From Gamarada debralockiae (taxonomy: Eukaryota; Ascomycota; Leotiomycetes; Helotiales; Hyphodiscaceae), in the NCBI GenBank assembly GCA_002803225.1, contig NXFV01001169.1, forward strand, positions 49,217 through 113,216: DNA of 64,000 bases, in the 5' to 3' direction. Below, piece by piece: positions 45,901 through 58,420 of the stretch. The number at the start of each line of letters is the position of its first letter. Positions within the stretch are counted from its first letter, which is position 1. Position numbers and translations under genes: made by a program. The notes beneath the pieces are model-generated. The model saw only the letters and a list, made by a program, of their open reading frames with translations, was not told where the DNA came from and did not search any database.

Positions 45901-48900
45901 TATCCTCCATCGACATGGTTGCTCTGAAACCAGTGCACATTGGAAAGAGCGCTGGATTTGAGGTCAAGACCTACGTACACGACGATATCCCCGGAAAGAA
46001 GAAAACATACATATACCTGTCTGGCTGTCCGAGAGACCTGGGATGTACCATCGTTTTACGTGGAGCAAACATGGCCGTCCTTTCTAAGATGAAACGGATC
46101 ACTGAATTTATGGTCTATGTCGTCTACAATCTCAAGCTGGAGACGTGCTTAATGCGTGATGAATTTGTTCTCACCCCTGCCGTAGATGAATGCAGCGGCA
46201 GTCTTTCACCGAGCCGGCAACAAGCATCTCAAGCCGCACAGTCTGGCAACTCGGATTCAACTACTACGCGAGATGCTATCGCAGCTGCAAGCGACAAGTT
46301 GCAAGCTATCACTCAGGCCGGAAAGAAGTTCAAACAAAACGGTTCACGGGACTCAGAGCAGGATGCGGAGGACAAATCTACCATATCTGCTGCTGATGTC
46401 AGTAATGCAGACGTTACGTCTCAATTACCAGAAGACCAGAAGCAAGCTGAGCAGCCAACGGAACCTCCTAGGTTCATTTCGGCTCACGCGTCCCATTCCC
46501 GTGCATCTCACGAAGATCACGTACCCGAAGACATTCCTATGCCAGCGTTCTACAGCGACATGGTGGCAAAGCATCAGACCAAGATCCTATCGGCTTCGCC
46601 TTTCGTCAAATTCATGCAGCCATACCTCCTCATGAGAGCACGAGAACAAGAACGAAGACTTGTGTATCTGAAGCGACTACGGGATCAAGACACTTTTGAG
46701 GAACAGACCGACAATGAAAAGTCGAAACCCCAGAAGTTCCAACTCATCAAGCCCGAGATGGTTCATGAGACAGTGAACAGAGCGCCAAGGCAGATTATGG
46801 AGGTTTTGCATGCAGTGCACGATGCGGAGTATGATAAAGCTCTGCACAATTATCAGACACAGAAACGCCAGTGGGAGAACTATATCCAAGGCAACCTCAA
46901 TCTGTTTGATCCTTATGCTCACCAGAATATCACCGTTCTATACACCGTGGTTTGCACTGCAACAACAATTCCTTGTGCTGGTCCAGACCTACTGGCGCTG
47001 GCATTCTACAACGAACATGAAGTTACCCGCGAATTTGATCCAGATTGCACTCTGGGCCAATATGTGGAGGACTTGTGCATGGGCGCCAATACGATCTGTA
47101 CTTCGAACGGCTGCGAACGAAAGATGTCAGAACACCATCGAACTTATGTCCACGGCGAGGCACGAATCACGGTCTTTGTCGAGAAGTCGCCATGCAAAAT
47201 CAAAGGGCTTCAAGATTCTATCCTTATGTGGAGCTACTGCAAAATATGCAAGAAAGAGACCCAGGTAATGCCGATGTCAGAAAGTACTTGGAAATACTCG
47301 CTAGGGAAATATCTTGAGCTGTCTTTTTGGAGCAGCGAATTACGCCTCAGAGCTGGATTCTGTCCACACGATATTCATCGAGACCATCTACGATTTTTCG
47401 GGTTCCGCAACATGGCAGTTCGCATTCACTATGATCCCATCGACCTCCTCGAGATTATTGTACCTCGGACGAGAATCACTTGGAAAGTGGATAATGACTT
47501 GAGGTTGAAGAATGACATGTTCACAAAAATTGAAGACCGATGGAATCGCTTCATGGCTTCTGTTCATTCCCGGATAAAGGGGATAAACATCGACAGCGTT
47601 GACCCACAAAAAGCCGAGGCCTGCAAAGCGGAAGTTGAACGGCTGAAGAAACTCGCTCAAGATGAGCATGCTGCTATGCTTCGAAAGCTCCAAGAGCAAT
47701 ACATGGAGTCCAAGTATTATGAAATTATTCCGCTCAACAGAGCATTGCGGGCTATGCAGGAGAAAGTAGCTGAATGGGATGATGCATTTGCTGACTTCGA
47801 TACCAATTTCTTCCCATCCGAAAAGGATATTCGACGACTTGCAGCTCTGCAGTTGAAGAAGATGTTTATGGATCGCGATGAGTCGTCCACCAGCGTACCG
47901 TCCACCGAACCAACGGATATGGCCTCTGATATGGATGAAAAGTCACCTCATGCGTCACTAGAGCTTTCTCCAAACCCGTCAAACGTTTCCGCAGAGGAGG
48001 CCAATGAGGTACTATCCTCCGTGGTAGAAGAAAACGCAGTGTTTCCCTTACCACAACAAGGCCAAGGACCGCAAGCATTGCCAACCCAAACCAGCGATCC
48101 TCATTCGCTAGAGCTCGATCGTGAGGGTATTGAACATCTGGATCTCGCTTTTCCAAAACAGAATGAGCCGGCTGAGCCCACACCGTCGGTAACGCCCACA
48201 TCCACCAATCCGTCTTACTCTACGAGCCAATTGGAATCTACAGATACTACTTCCCCGTCATCTTTGACCGCCTCGCCTCTAGACTCATCGCTACCAGAGA
48301 AGGTCGAAATGCTACGCAAAGCCAATCAAAGCAACATGGGCGATTCAACTCCGAGTGTATCTGAAGTATCTGGCATTCCGCGACCGTTGGAACGTGGAGC
48401 ATCAAGACGAGCTGGGACTGCCGCATCACCTCCGCTTAATCGCACTCAATCCCAACCAGCAGGGACGTTGCGCCGAATGCCGCTGATGTCGACAAAATCT
48501 TCTTTCTCAAAGCAAGGAGAATCCAAGCTTCTTACCGACGGCTCAAACACACCTATGGAGTCTTTGACGACAACAGCAACAGAACCTGCGAAACCCACCG
48601 ACAAGAAGCTCTCCGAGAGACTTGGTTTGGGCTCTCTCAAAACTCACCGTAAAGCAGGGCATTCCCTTATCCCTCGATCTGTCCATGGAAAGCAAAAAAG
48701 GGAATCTAAAGTGTCCACGTTAGCCAAGCACTTCGAGCAGCTCAGCCGAGAATTCGAGAAGGAGCGCTTGCGTGATAGGAAGCAACGTGCTGCTAAAGTC
48801 ACACAAGCTAGAGCGTTCCCGAAGGCGTCTTCTAAGCCGATCGTCGAGGTTTACAAGGACGTCAACGAAGCGGTCGAGGAGCGTAGCCCTACTGATGAAA

Positions 48901-50563
48901 GATTGGTTGCCGTCCAGCCGACGCATCCTGAACAGGAAGTCACAAGCGTTGTGAGCGGTCTTGCAGATTTGAATACCGGGTCAACTGGTGGAGATACACG
49001 TCTACATTCACCAATCGACACAGTAGTCACCGCCGACGAAACTGCGACCGAGGCCGAGACAGACGACAATCAGCAGAACGTCAGCCAGACAGGCTCAGAT
49101 GATGACGGGACTGTAAGCGATGCCGACCATTCATTGCTCGACGATATCATGCCAGGAGCATCTGAGATCGCTGAGTCTCTACGAAAGCCCAACGCCGAAA
49201 TGCCCTTGGAGATTCCAAAGCACGAAAAGTCGAGTCTAATGAAGATGCTTACTAATTTCTGGGCCGAACGATCTGCATCTGGTTGGACTCCCCTCGATTA
49301 TCCTATAAATGCAGGCGATCACATCTTCGTCGATGAAGATGTCATCGTGCGAGAAGACGAGCCGAGCTCATTGATCGCATTCACCTTACAATCCGAACAC
49401 TACAAAGCAAAGCTAGAAGACATTCGTCGCCAAGGCCAGGCCAACAAATCAAACCCAAGCTGCTCAGCCCCCGACAAAACATCCCCATCATCCGACAGAG
49501 ACGGCGCCCACGACATCTGCGAAGACGGCGTCGATCAAGCCGAAGTCGAAACCTCCCTCCTCCGCGCAACCGGCACGCATCTAGCCTACTCCTTCGTCGA
49601 CGCCTCGGCGCACATGCAATGCAAGATCTTCTTCGCCGAACAATTCGACGCCGTGCGCCGCAAATGCGGCGTCGCAGATCGCATTGTCGAATCTCTCTCC
49701 CGTTGCCTAAAATGGGATTCCAAGGGCGGGAAAACGAAATCTGTTTTTCTAAAGACGCTAGATGATAGGTTTGTGTTGAAGAGTTTGAGTCCGATTGAGA
49801 CTCAGGCGTTCTTGAAGTTTGCACCAGCATACTTTAATATTATGGCGGAAGCGCTCTTTCATGATTTGCCGAGTGTTATTGCGAAGATGTTGGGATTTTA
49901 TCAGATTGTTATTAAGAACCCGGCGACGGGGACAGAGATTAAGTGGGATGTGCTTGTTATGGAGAATCTATTTTATGATCGCAGCCCGACGCGGATTTTC
50001 GATCTTAAGGGTTCTATGCGGAATCGGAAAATTCAGTCCACTGGGGAGCAGAATGAGGTTTTGCTGGATGAGAATATGGTCGAGTTTATTTATGAGAGTC
50101 CTTTGTTTACTCGTGAGGTAAGTCCTTTTCCCGTCATCTGTTCTTGAAGGCCGATGACTGACTTTGTTTTGAATAGCATTCCAAGAAACTCCTCCGAGCA
50201 GGAATCTTCAACGACACGCTCTTCCTCCAACGCAACGACGTAATGGACTACTCGCTCATGGTTGCCGTCGACGAAGATCGAAAGGAACTCGTCGTAGGCA
50301 TCATCGACGTCGTGCGAACCTACACTTGGGACAAAAAACTCGAATCGTGGATCAAAGATCGTGGGTTTGCTGGAGGCGGGAGAAATCGCCCGACGGTTAC
50401 GAGTCCGAAGGAGTATAAGAATCGGTTTAGGGAGGCGATGAATAGGTATATTTTGCAAGCACCGAATAGTTGGCATCAGTGGCAGACGGTGGAGCAGACG
50501 AGGAATGTGCCACCACCGAAAGATCAAATTGGGGGGTTGATCGAGCATAAGAGTGGTGAATAA
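42909..50563 (+). CDS. fab1: 1-phosphatidylinositol-3-phosphate 5-kinase Fab1 (PIKfyve)
   Basis: Exons: 42909-50117 and 50177-50563 with a 59-nt intron, giving 2531 aa. The order of domains is the full Fab1 set. The first 440 residues are disordered. The FYVE zinc finger (about 448-510) begins at Trp448 ([11 protein letters not shown]) and has the basic patch RRKHHCRTC that binds PI3P. A Cpn60/TCP-1-like domain is at about 900-1090, a Cys/His-rich CCR region at about 1340-1560, and the lipid kinase domain at about 2200-2531 with [13 protein letters not shown] (Asp2427) and the activation region SPKEYKNRF. The kinase makes PI(3,5)P2 on vacuole and late endosome membranes, controlling vacuole size and sorting. 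Nothing essential appears to be missing. Confidence 0.95.
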
Positions 50564-51175
50564 GAGGCAGAGGTGTGATGAGATATGATAATGATTGCAT
50601 TCAAGGCGCTTGAGCGATGGTAGATTGGGATTGGGATTGGAATGAATTGGGAAGGAATAGGAGATGTAGATTATGTTGGTTAGATGTATACGTTTAATCG
50701 ATGACTTCCGATTCAGTCAGCAGAAGTTTCAATTACGAAAATACACTCATCGCACTGTACGAGGCCCAGGTGCAAGGACGTACTCTATCGTTCCATGGGA
50801 CATAAGCTGGCCGTACGAGCGCCCGTTTTCTCTCAGAAGATTCCACAATTCCCTCGGCAGCCTGGTCGGGATGACGCTCTGTTGCACCTGCTAAAGTATC
50901 TTCTCACAACCCGAATAGAAAAAAGAAGCCCATTGGCATGATGCTACATCGGCACACCAAGGGAGCGCGGTTCATCAGCGATGGCCGACGAAACGATTGT
51001 CCGATTTGCGCAATGTTGTCTATCCGTTTTGTCAAGAAGCACGGCGGACAGCGGCAAGCAGGCAAGACTCTGGATGGATGAGTGTCTTCTCTACCACCAT
51101 ACATGCATACAGCCGCGCTAGCAAAACCCTGCTCTATCAACCTCAGTGTGCATCATCCCCTCCACCTAATCTGAC
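50564..51175. other. Convergent intergenic region
   Basis: This 3' space of the Fab1 and caspase-fold genes holds no coding region or repeat that I can support. Confidence 0.45.
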
Positions 51176-53166
51176 CTACGCAGCCAATGTATTTTTCTTC
51201 GGGCTTCGCTTCGATGGACTCAATGATCTCAGACGTCTGCCAATCCTACCGAAAGTTTTGAATAGGATGCTCTGGTGCTCACGAACTCGCTCGTCTCGAG
51301 AAATGTCGTCGCAAGCGGGTGTTTGAGTCAGATATGCGTTGCCAGCTTTCTTTACTGGTTTCAAAGGTCAGAGCTTTGAAGAAATGTAAATTGGCTGGAA
51401 GTGGGAGACTTACAAGTGAGGCATTTCTCAATAGCATTTTTAATTTCTTCCATGGATCGGCCGGATTCTGCTAACCCAGCAGCCAGGTACTCTCTCGGTT
51501 TGGTGTACGCCCATCCTTGGAATTTCACGGGTTTATCAAACAGCTCCACTGCCTGTATGTACTTTCGGACTTCACCGTATTCTCTGTGAAATTTTCTTGC
51601 ACTCTCGCCCTCCTGACCAGTCATTTGGTACTTCGACAACAGATTCCGCTCCCAGGTCCAGACATCGAATCTGCAGCAGTCCGCAATGTCCAGTCCGAGG
51701 AAGTTCTTGTAGTCCGTAGCCTGCTCAACAACGTAGCGGCGGTACAAAAGAACGGTATTCAAGTGCTTCCACATTTCATCGGGGAAGTTGCTTCCAGCAA
51801 CCAGGTCTCTGAGACGTTGATGATCTGAATTTCCTCCTTGGGAATCGTTGCCAGGATATGATTCCAGGTATGCCTTCGCCCTTTCCCTGACAATATTCTT
51901 TTCGCCTCGGATACTTCCACTGGTGCCCCAGTAGGTTGGGAGAAGGTGACCCATTTCTTGAAGGAGTGAGGGATCGATCAGCACAGAAGGGTCTCGATTC
52001 AGTTCCGCTTGAGCTACGGAGTCCTTGGGGATGACTCGTAGATTATTCCAGCGCTTCCTGTACTCAGCAAGTGGGAAACCACTTCTCGGACGCCACTCCG
52101 ACTCCCAATCGTCTTTTTCTGCAGAAAAGATAACCCCATGAACCATGTGGAACTTGTCGATGGACTTCAAAGCCTCGTAGATAGATTCAGTAAATTTGAC
52201 GTACGCCGGGGACTCATATATGGTTTCCTCTTCTTCTTCTTCTTCTGCTTCTTCTTCTTCATTGACACTGCGTTGGGGTGGCACTGGTGTGTTCTCGGAA
52301 GTTTCGATCAATCCTTTCGCAAAAGCCGTCGCAGCTATGCTTCCACCAGCTCTTCCACATGTCCCGCTTCTCTGCCACGACTCACTCATTCTATCGAAAG
52401 CAGCCGCTGCAAAAGCTGAGACATTCAGAAGAGGCTTCTTCGAAATAGCACTGGGCTTAACAACCCAGCCACCTGAGTAGCAAGACGTGAGCACGAGGCA
52501 GACATCGGCATTTGGCATAAGTGCAGCTTTGAATGCATGGATCTTCAAACGTGGTGCCTCCAACGAGGAGCCACTTCCACCGATCGCAATTCCGTACGTA
52601 TCCTCTTCACCGTGGCCGAAAACAAAAACCAGAACCGGTTGTTTTGCTGCAACTGCGCTCTTTACTTCGTCGCGGAGAGTTGATAGGAATTTCTCCAATA
52701 AGAGTTCTGGATCGACCACCTTGATATTGCCGGCTTCCAAGATTCGCGGCAGCATACTTTCATCGAGAACGACACGCCGTTCTTGATGTGGGTTTCCATG
52801 AATAAATTCGGTGTATTTCTTGACCAGAGTGGTTGGATCCACGCAAGTCAGCCACGTCTGGCTTGCTGCTTTAAATCCTGATCCAAGGTTGTCAGTAAGT
52901 GTTCCAGGCCTACGGGATATCTTGCCTTCTTCTGAGTTCTCAAGGAGATGGTGGAACAAATAAAAGTCGCTCTGGAACCAACCGTCATAGCGAGGCGACG
53001 AGTTGTCACACCAGTCATTGGCTCCGCAGACAGCAATGATTCTCGTGTTTGGTTGAATGTCAGGAACGCACATTGCATTGAATTGCCGAATGCCCAGGCC
53101 TCCGGTCAGACCTGCACCTCTTCCATATCCTCCAAAGGTGAGGGGACTGATTGTTTGGCTGGTCAT
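51176..53166 (-). CDS. Caspase-fold (clan CD) protein of unknown role
   Basis: Minus-strand exons: 53166-51414 and 51354-51176 with a 59-nt intron, giving 643 aa. Two hydrophobic strands end in the probable catalytic dyad: His185 in FVFGHGEED and Cys229 in LVLTSCYSGGW. Spacing and context (H-G and S/T-S-C-x-S-G) match the caspase/legumain fold of clan CD. A Glu-rich run is at about 302-314. The C-terminal 250 residues have no recognised domain; the last 60 (RRLRSLSPSKRSPKK) are basic. The N-terminus is Gly rich and contains CGANDWCDN. There is no signal peptide, so it should act inside the cell. It is not a standard metacaspase, since the p20/p10 context motifs that I know are absent. The substrate and any role in cell death are unknown. 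Confidence 0.7.
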
Positions 53167-53946
53167 GTTTGTCGATTCGAGTCTGTGTTTCTTTAATTGC
53201 TTGATCGAGCTGGGGGTGGTTGGTGAAAATTGATTTTTTTATGAAGATCAGAGGAGGCTGTGGTTGAGAGATTGAGGCTTTATGAGGTGAGTCTGAATTA
53301 TTGTTTTAGTCAACCTTCGGATTTGTGACTGGTAGCGAGTCGAGAATCCCGCCTACGGTTCTCGTTTAAATCATTAGCGCCGGACTCCATGAGGTGGGAG
53401 CTTGCGATCCTCATCAACTATTCCCGGTCACAGGTCTCCTGAGCTTTGGCCGCTTGATTAGAAAACCAAAGCCTGGCTGATGACTTCTATATTCTTCGGT
53501 CATGGTCGGCACTCAAAATCGAAGACTCAGCAAGCGTTTGCAAGGTAGCCTTATTCGAGTTGAAAGTACGCATAAAGAGTATACTCCAGGACGAATGTGA
53601 TGCAACAGCCCGATACGACGGCTGTGGATGCGCCTGTCCTGACAACATGACTTGTGCACGTGAACAAAAACTTATACGCAGTGGACCCCGTGTCGATCCT
53701 GAAGGGGCCTAAGCGAGTGCTTAATCGTGGCTTGTGATTGGACTATCTTTGGCGTGTGATGCTTCCGATAAGACATCTTGCGAATCATTGTGTCATCTTT
53801 CTAGAAGACGAAAATAAGTTCAAAATGGCCTCCATCCGCCATCGCAGTGGAAAACTATTCTTCTAAGATTGCCTTGACAGTTTCATGGTCCAGTTTAGCC
53901 ACCTGACTTGTCGATAATTAGCATTTATCAGAGGTCTCTCATCAAC
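53167..53946. promoter_or_regulatory. Divergent intergenic region
   Basis: This 780-bp spacer lies between the caspase-fold gene and the antiporter gene, which are head to head. No coding region was found. Confidence 0.4.
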
Positions 53947-55683
53947 ATGCCTACACTCGCCATTACAGACTTTAACATTGTGTGCTCGGTACTTGGTGGT
54001 TTCATCACGCTCTTTGGACTGGTGTCCTACCTTTTCAAAGAGAAATTCTACCTCTCCGAGGCCTGTAGGTATTCATAGGATCAACAAGGCTCGCCAGAAC
54101 TAACACTTTGTAGTAATTTCGTTGCTAGCAGGAGTTACATTCTCCCAGCATGCTATGAGCTTTATAGACCCGCTGAACTACGCTGAAGGTTCTCTGGTCA
54201 ACCTCAATTCCATTACTCTAAACTTTAGTCGACTTGTCCTTGGTGTCCAGCTAGTCCTCGCTGGTGTCCAGTTACCCCGCCAATACCTGAAAACTGAATG
54301 GAAATCACTATTGGTGTTACTTGGCCCAATAATGACTTGCATGTGGCTTTTTAGCAGCATGCTTATTTGGGTGATGGTTCCAAATCTTTCATTCTTGCAT
54401 GCCTTAGCTGTCGGGGCGTGTGTCACGCCAACAGATCCTGTCCTTAGTAATGGTATAGTTAAGGGCAAATTTGCGGATAACAACGTGCCTAAGGACCTGC
54501 AAAGGATTATCATTGCAGAGTCTGGAGCAAATGATGGCCTTGGATATCCCTTTTTGTTTGTGGCTCTCTATCTTATCAAATATACAGACAACGGAGTTCT
54601 TGGGCAGACAAGAGGAGCTCAAGAGGCTATGCGCCTTTGGTTTGGAGAGACGTGGGGGTATGTGATCTTGCTAAGCATAGTATATGGCGCAGCCGTAGGC
54701 TGGATCGCGAGAGAACTTCTCCACTGGGCCGAGGAGAAGAATTTCGTTGACAGGGAAAGTTTTCTTGTCTTTGCTATCGCATTGGCCCTTTTCATCGTCG
54801 GCACTTGTGGCTTGATCGGCAGTGACGATGTATTGGCATGCTTCATTGCTGGTAATGTGTTCACGTGGGATGACTGGTTCCGCTTGAGGACTCTCGACGA
54901 CTCCCTGCAGCCTACGGTCGATATGTTGCTCAATCTCTCCATCTTCATGTGGTTTGGAGCTATCTGCCCGTGGCCAAAATTCTTATACAACGACATCATT
55001 CCTATACACCGCCTGATTTTCCTCGGCATCCTTATCCTGCTGCTGCGCCGCCTGCCGATAGTGTTTGCTCTGCGCAAGTTCATTCCTCAGATTGAGGAGA
55101 AGCGTCAAGCAATTTTCGTGGGATTCTTTGGTCCAATTGGCGTCAGCGCCATATTTTACCTTTATATCGGTCTGGACTTCCTAGATAAAGTAACAGACGA
55201 GAACGGCTTGCAACGCGCCGATTCTGTTGTCCTTACGGAAGCCATGACTGTTATTATCTGGTTCCTTACAGTCTGTAGCATCGTATGAATTCATCCACGA
55301 CGCCAATTGATATCAGGAGATGCTAATAACTATAGGTCGTTCATGGTCTCAGCATCCCCCTTGGCAAGATAGGGTTTTATCTTCCCCAAACTTTGTCACA
55401 AGCATTCGATTCCACCAGCGATTCCGAGCCCCGAACTTTCTTTATACGTGAAAGGATGGGGCCAGAAGTGGGTGGCCGTCGCCAATGGCGCCAGATATGC
55501 GGCCAGTCGACTCCCCCAAAACATTCTACCTCGGCCTCCACGTCGCCCCGTCCAATCTACCGTATTGGAGGATCCGTTATTCTAGACAAGCCCTCAGAAT
55601 TCACAGCCTTGAATGAATCGGCCGGTCCTGCCACACCGCCTACTATGCCATATGGGACAATTCGCCTCTCGAATGACCGGTAA
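53947..55683 (+). CDS. Na+/H+ antiporter, CPA1/Nha1 type
   Basis: Exons: 53947-54064, 54114-55282 and 55336-55683, giving 544 aa. About twelve membrane segments are evident. The transport core includes FIDPLNYAEGS, GACVTPTDPVLSNGIVKG and IIIAESGANDGLGYPFL, whose Asp residues (TPTDPV and NDG) carry the cation and proton in this family. Nha1 proteins sit in the plasma membrane and expel Na+ and K+ in exchange for protons. The cytosolic tail after the last segment is only about 100 residues, much shorter than in yeast Nha1, and is Ser/Thr/Pro rich. Both introns are about 50 nt. Confidence 0.9.
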
Positions 55684-55961
55684 ATGAGAGTATGAAGATG
55701 GACTCTGTAACTCTGAAAAATTATCGGAGTGTTGTCCAATTTTCGAGTTCCTTTCTCGCGACAGGCTTTACTATTATCTCCGTGACACTGAGTTGATCGC
55801 CTAGCAACAAGTCCAGAACATCTTTAGTGGGGCTTCGGCATGGCTGAGCTCTGGAATGCGTTGCTTGGAATGAGATCCTTGATCGACCTGGGGTCGGGCG
55901 TCTCTTGCTTTATGATTTGCCTTTCTTCAGATTTTAGTTGATCTAAAAGAGTACGCCGCGG
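55684..55961. other. Intergenic
   Basis: No coding region is seen here. Upstream exons of the transcription-factor relict that follows may once have lain in this stretch. Confidence 0.35.
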
Positions 55962-56329
55962 TTGAGAGGGAACCGGCGTAGGCTTGGCACGCCATTTAAG
56001 CAATTTGAGCGTATGTGTCCGCTCTTTGTCATACCGCAGAGGTTCTGTGAGATGGTCGAAGAGAGAGTTCCACGGGCTTTGGTGCTTGTTTCTATTTATT
56101 GTGTATTGTTGAAACGGCTTGACGGGCTTCGGTGGATTCAGGAAAGGCGGAGGATCGTTTGGGTGCTGTTAGGAGGGAGCTTCCGGATGAGTGTTGGGAT
56201 AAGTGGCTCGAATGGCCGATTAAAGCCATCGAGGGCAAAGCAGAAGTCTGCGAGATGGAGGCGAATCAGAATATTTTGACGTTGAAAGGAAATTTTGGAA
56301 GACCTATTATTGCTGGAAGACGGCATTGA
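55962..56329 (+). pseudogene. Relict C-terminus of a fungal C6-type transcription factor
   Basis: A frame through 55962-56140 reads FKQFERMCPLFVIPQRF and PRALVLVSIYCVLLKRLDGL-WIQ, and after a one-base shift the next frame continues GKAEDRLGAVRREL, then PDECWDKWLEWPIKAIEG, and a stop at 56327-56329. This is the usual order at the end of fungal C6 regulators, where a W-P segment, PRALVL, LD-LWWI and a final W-x-x-W-P motif occur. No zinc cluster or middle domain is found upstream, where the MFS transporter and antiporter genes leave no room. I read this as the decayed 3' end of a lost gene. Confidence 0.6.
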
Positions 56330-56372
56330 AAGCTAATAAAGATACACTGCCTTCATCTTCCGTCCTGTGCCA

Positions 56373-57851
56373 TCATCTCGAAGATGTTGTTCGTCCAAAA
56401 TCCGCGCCCCTTATCTTTCTGGGCATCAAATACCACAGCCCAATAATCAACGCGCTCAAAAACATACAAATACCTGTAAAGATGACAAGAGCTTCGTATT
56501 TTCCAATGCCGTATGTATCAAGGCTGACATTCGGAGACATCAAACCAGCACTGATCGGTCCCGCTAAAATATTGCCCACTCCTTGCAGGAACACCAGAAT
56601 GGCATAGGAAGCCACAACCGCAGATGGATCGTCGCTTACAGCCCTCCCCATGGCAACACGCATTGTAGTAAATCCATATCCAAAGAATCCATACAAAATA
56701 CCAAACACAATCAAAAGACCAAGTGATTTGGCGGTTCCCCAGAATGCGAAGGTTGCGATCGTGGCCATTACAGAGCAAGCCGTTGCCAACGTACTGACGG
56801 ACATCTTCTTGTCTGACATGTAACCGAAAGCAAACTGGCCAAGAACTTGTGAGATGGCCATGACGGCTAAAACCAAAGCACCCTGTAGGGAGCTCAAGCC
56901 AAGTGCCGTCGCGAACGAAGGCAGGTACAGCGCAGGGAAGAAGAAACCGAGTCCTTGGAGCATAGTGGAGACACAGTATATCCAGAACAGAGGCCTTTTG
57001 ATGAATGACCAATTCGTCTTGGCCATGGCACTTTGTTCGGCCACTGGGAGACGTCCTCTGAAAAGCGGAATCAGTGGTGCTGTAAGAACCACCATCGCTA
57101 CTGCGATTGCTCGCAATGTGGTCTTGTACCCGTACCGGCTCAGCATGGCTTGGATAGCAAACGGCATGACGACACCGGAAGCTCCAGATGCACTAGAGAT
57201 GATTCCAAACGCCATTCCTTTCCGAACAACCCACCACTCATTTACCATGCTGATGATGGGGTAGGTGAGAGCTACAAAGCCAAGTCCGTACATGATGCCT
57301 TGTGTTGCAATGAGGCCGCCGAGGGTCGTGGCAAAGGATCCTGCTACGAGTCCAAGAATGCATAGTGGCCAGCCAATCCATAGTTGTAGTCGCTGATACT
57401 TCGGAAAGCGCTTAGTGATTGCAGCGGAGAACGGTGCACCGAGATAGGAAAGTCCTTGAGCGACGGTCCCGATGAGTGCAACGTTAGAATTACCCGTAAA
57501 TTGCGACAGTGTTGAGTAGTAGTTTTGGAAAACGCCAAACGATATGGGGAAACCTGTGTAGTTTGTTGTTAGCACGTTCTGCTGCATTGGGGTTCTGGAA
57601 GTCAAAGTGGGGGGTTGCGCACCCCACAGCAATGCTTCAAAAACGAACGCGGCAATCAGTAATCTCCAGGCTGCCGCACCTCCATCTGCAGGTTCCAATT
57701 GCTGGATTAGTGCATTCTCTGGCTCAATTGAAGTGCTGATTTGTTGACCTGATATTGATACAGCTGAGTCTCGGACTGTTGGCAGAGTCTTATTCCAATG
57801 GCCGAGCTCAATCGAAGCTGTTGTCGTCCTCGTCGTCGTAGCTGTGGTCAT
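56373..57851 (-). CDS. MFS transporter, monocarboxylate-porter type
   Basis: Minus-strand exons: 57851-57623 and 57553-56373 with a 69-nt intron, giving 469 aa. Left unspliced, the frame stays open and would add 23 residues (492 aa) inside the first membrane segment; the splice restores FEALLWG-FPISFGVFQNYYS, the normal sequence of the family, and the intron has a gctaac branch site. About twelve membrane segments follow, with GYMSDKK in the middle loop. The first 55 residues are Thr/Ser rich and cytosolic. Members carry monocarboxylates or small organic molecules across the plasma membrane. The substrate is unknown. It is at a distance from the aromatic gene set, so there is no reason to tie it to that. 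Confidence 0.87.
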   Translation of the reverse strand: MTTATTTRTTTASIELGHWNKTLPTVRDSAVSISGQQISTSIEPENALIQQLEPADGGAAAWRLLIAAFVFEALLWGAQPPTLTSRTPMQQNVLTTNYTGFPISFGVFQNYYSTLSQFTGNSNVALIGTVAQGLSYLGAPFSAAITKRFPKYQRLQLWIGWPLCILGLVAGSFATTLGGLIATQGIMYGLGFVALTYPIISMVNEWWVVRKGMAFGIISSASGASGVVMPFAIQAMLSRYGYKTTLRAIAVAMVVLTAPLIPLFRGRLPVAEQSAMAKTNWSFIKRPLFWIYCVSTMLQGLGFFFPALYLPSFATALGLSSLQGALVLAVMAISQVLGQFAFGYMSDKKMSVSTLATACSVMATIATFAFWGTAKSLGLLIVFGILYGFFGYGFTTMRVAMGRAVSDDPSAVVASYAILVFLQGVGNILAGPISAGLMSPNVSLDTYGIGKYEALVIFTGICMFLSALIIGLWYLMPRKIRGADFGRTTSSR

Positions 57852-58420
57852 CTTATCTCAAGTAGAGTAGAGCTAAGTGCAATGAGTCTTCCCAATATCG
57901 TTTTTTTTTTATCAGAGGGTTAAGCAAGAAGAGGGATGTTGGTCTCTTTGGAAAGAGTTACCGCTAAAGTTTTGGCCTTTCAATTTGGCTGTTGGTAAGC
58001 CTTTTAGTTGGGGTCCTTGGTATGCTCTGATTGGATGGCGGTCGGTAGACCCACAGCAGTCATTTGAATATGTAATTACTTAATTATACTTTATCTTTTA
58101 TTATTTGTTGTGGTTTCGATTATGCTTTAAAGAGGTGCTTTGTAGATGTGTGAAATGGCGTTTGTTATCAATCATGGGCCTTGGATCGCTAAAATCTGGT
58201 CGCTGAATTTCTGCATTTAGGCAGTCATCAGTAAAATTACAGGCAATTACTCGCTAAAGTTTCAGGAGCCGGTCACTAAACTCCTTCGTAAGGCCAATTC
58301 GCTATCCCCTCCACCTTCCCAGCGACATGTACCGTACATACAATAAATCAGTTGAAATTGTGCAGTACCAACATTCAAAGGAAAATTAATTCCATTCCCC
58401 AAGCCATCTCCGTGGCGCAC
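57852..58420. other. Intergenic, AT rich
   Basis: This stretch contains a T run at about 57901-57911 and an AT-rich part near 58070-58130. It is promoter of the MFS gene on one side and 3' region of the next gene on the other. Confidence 0.4.
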
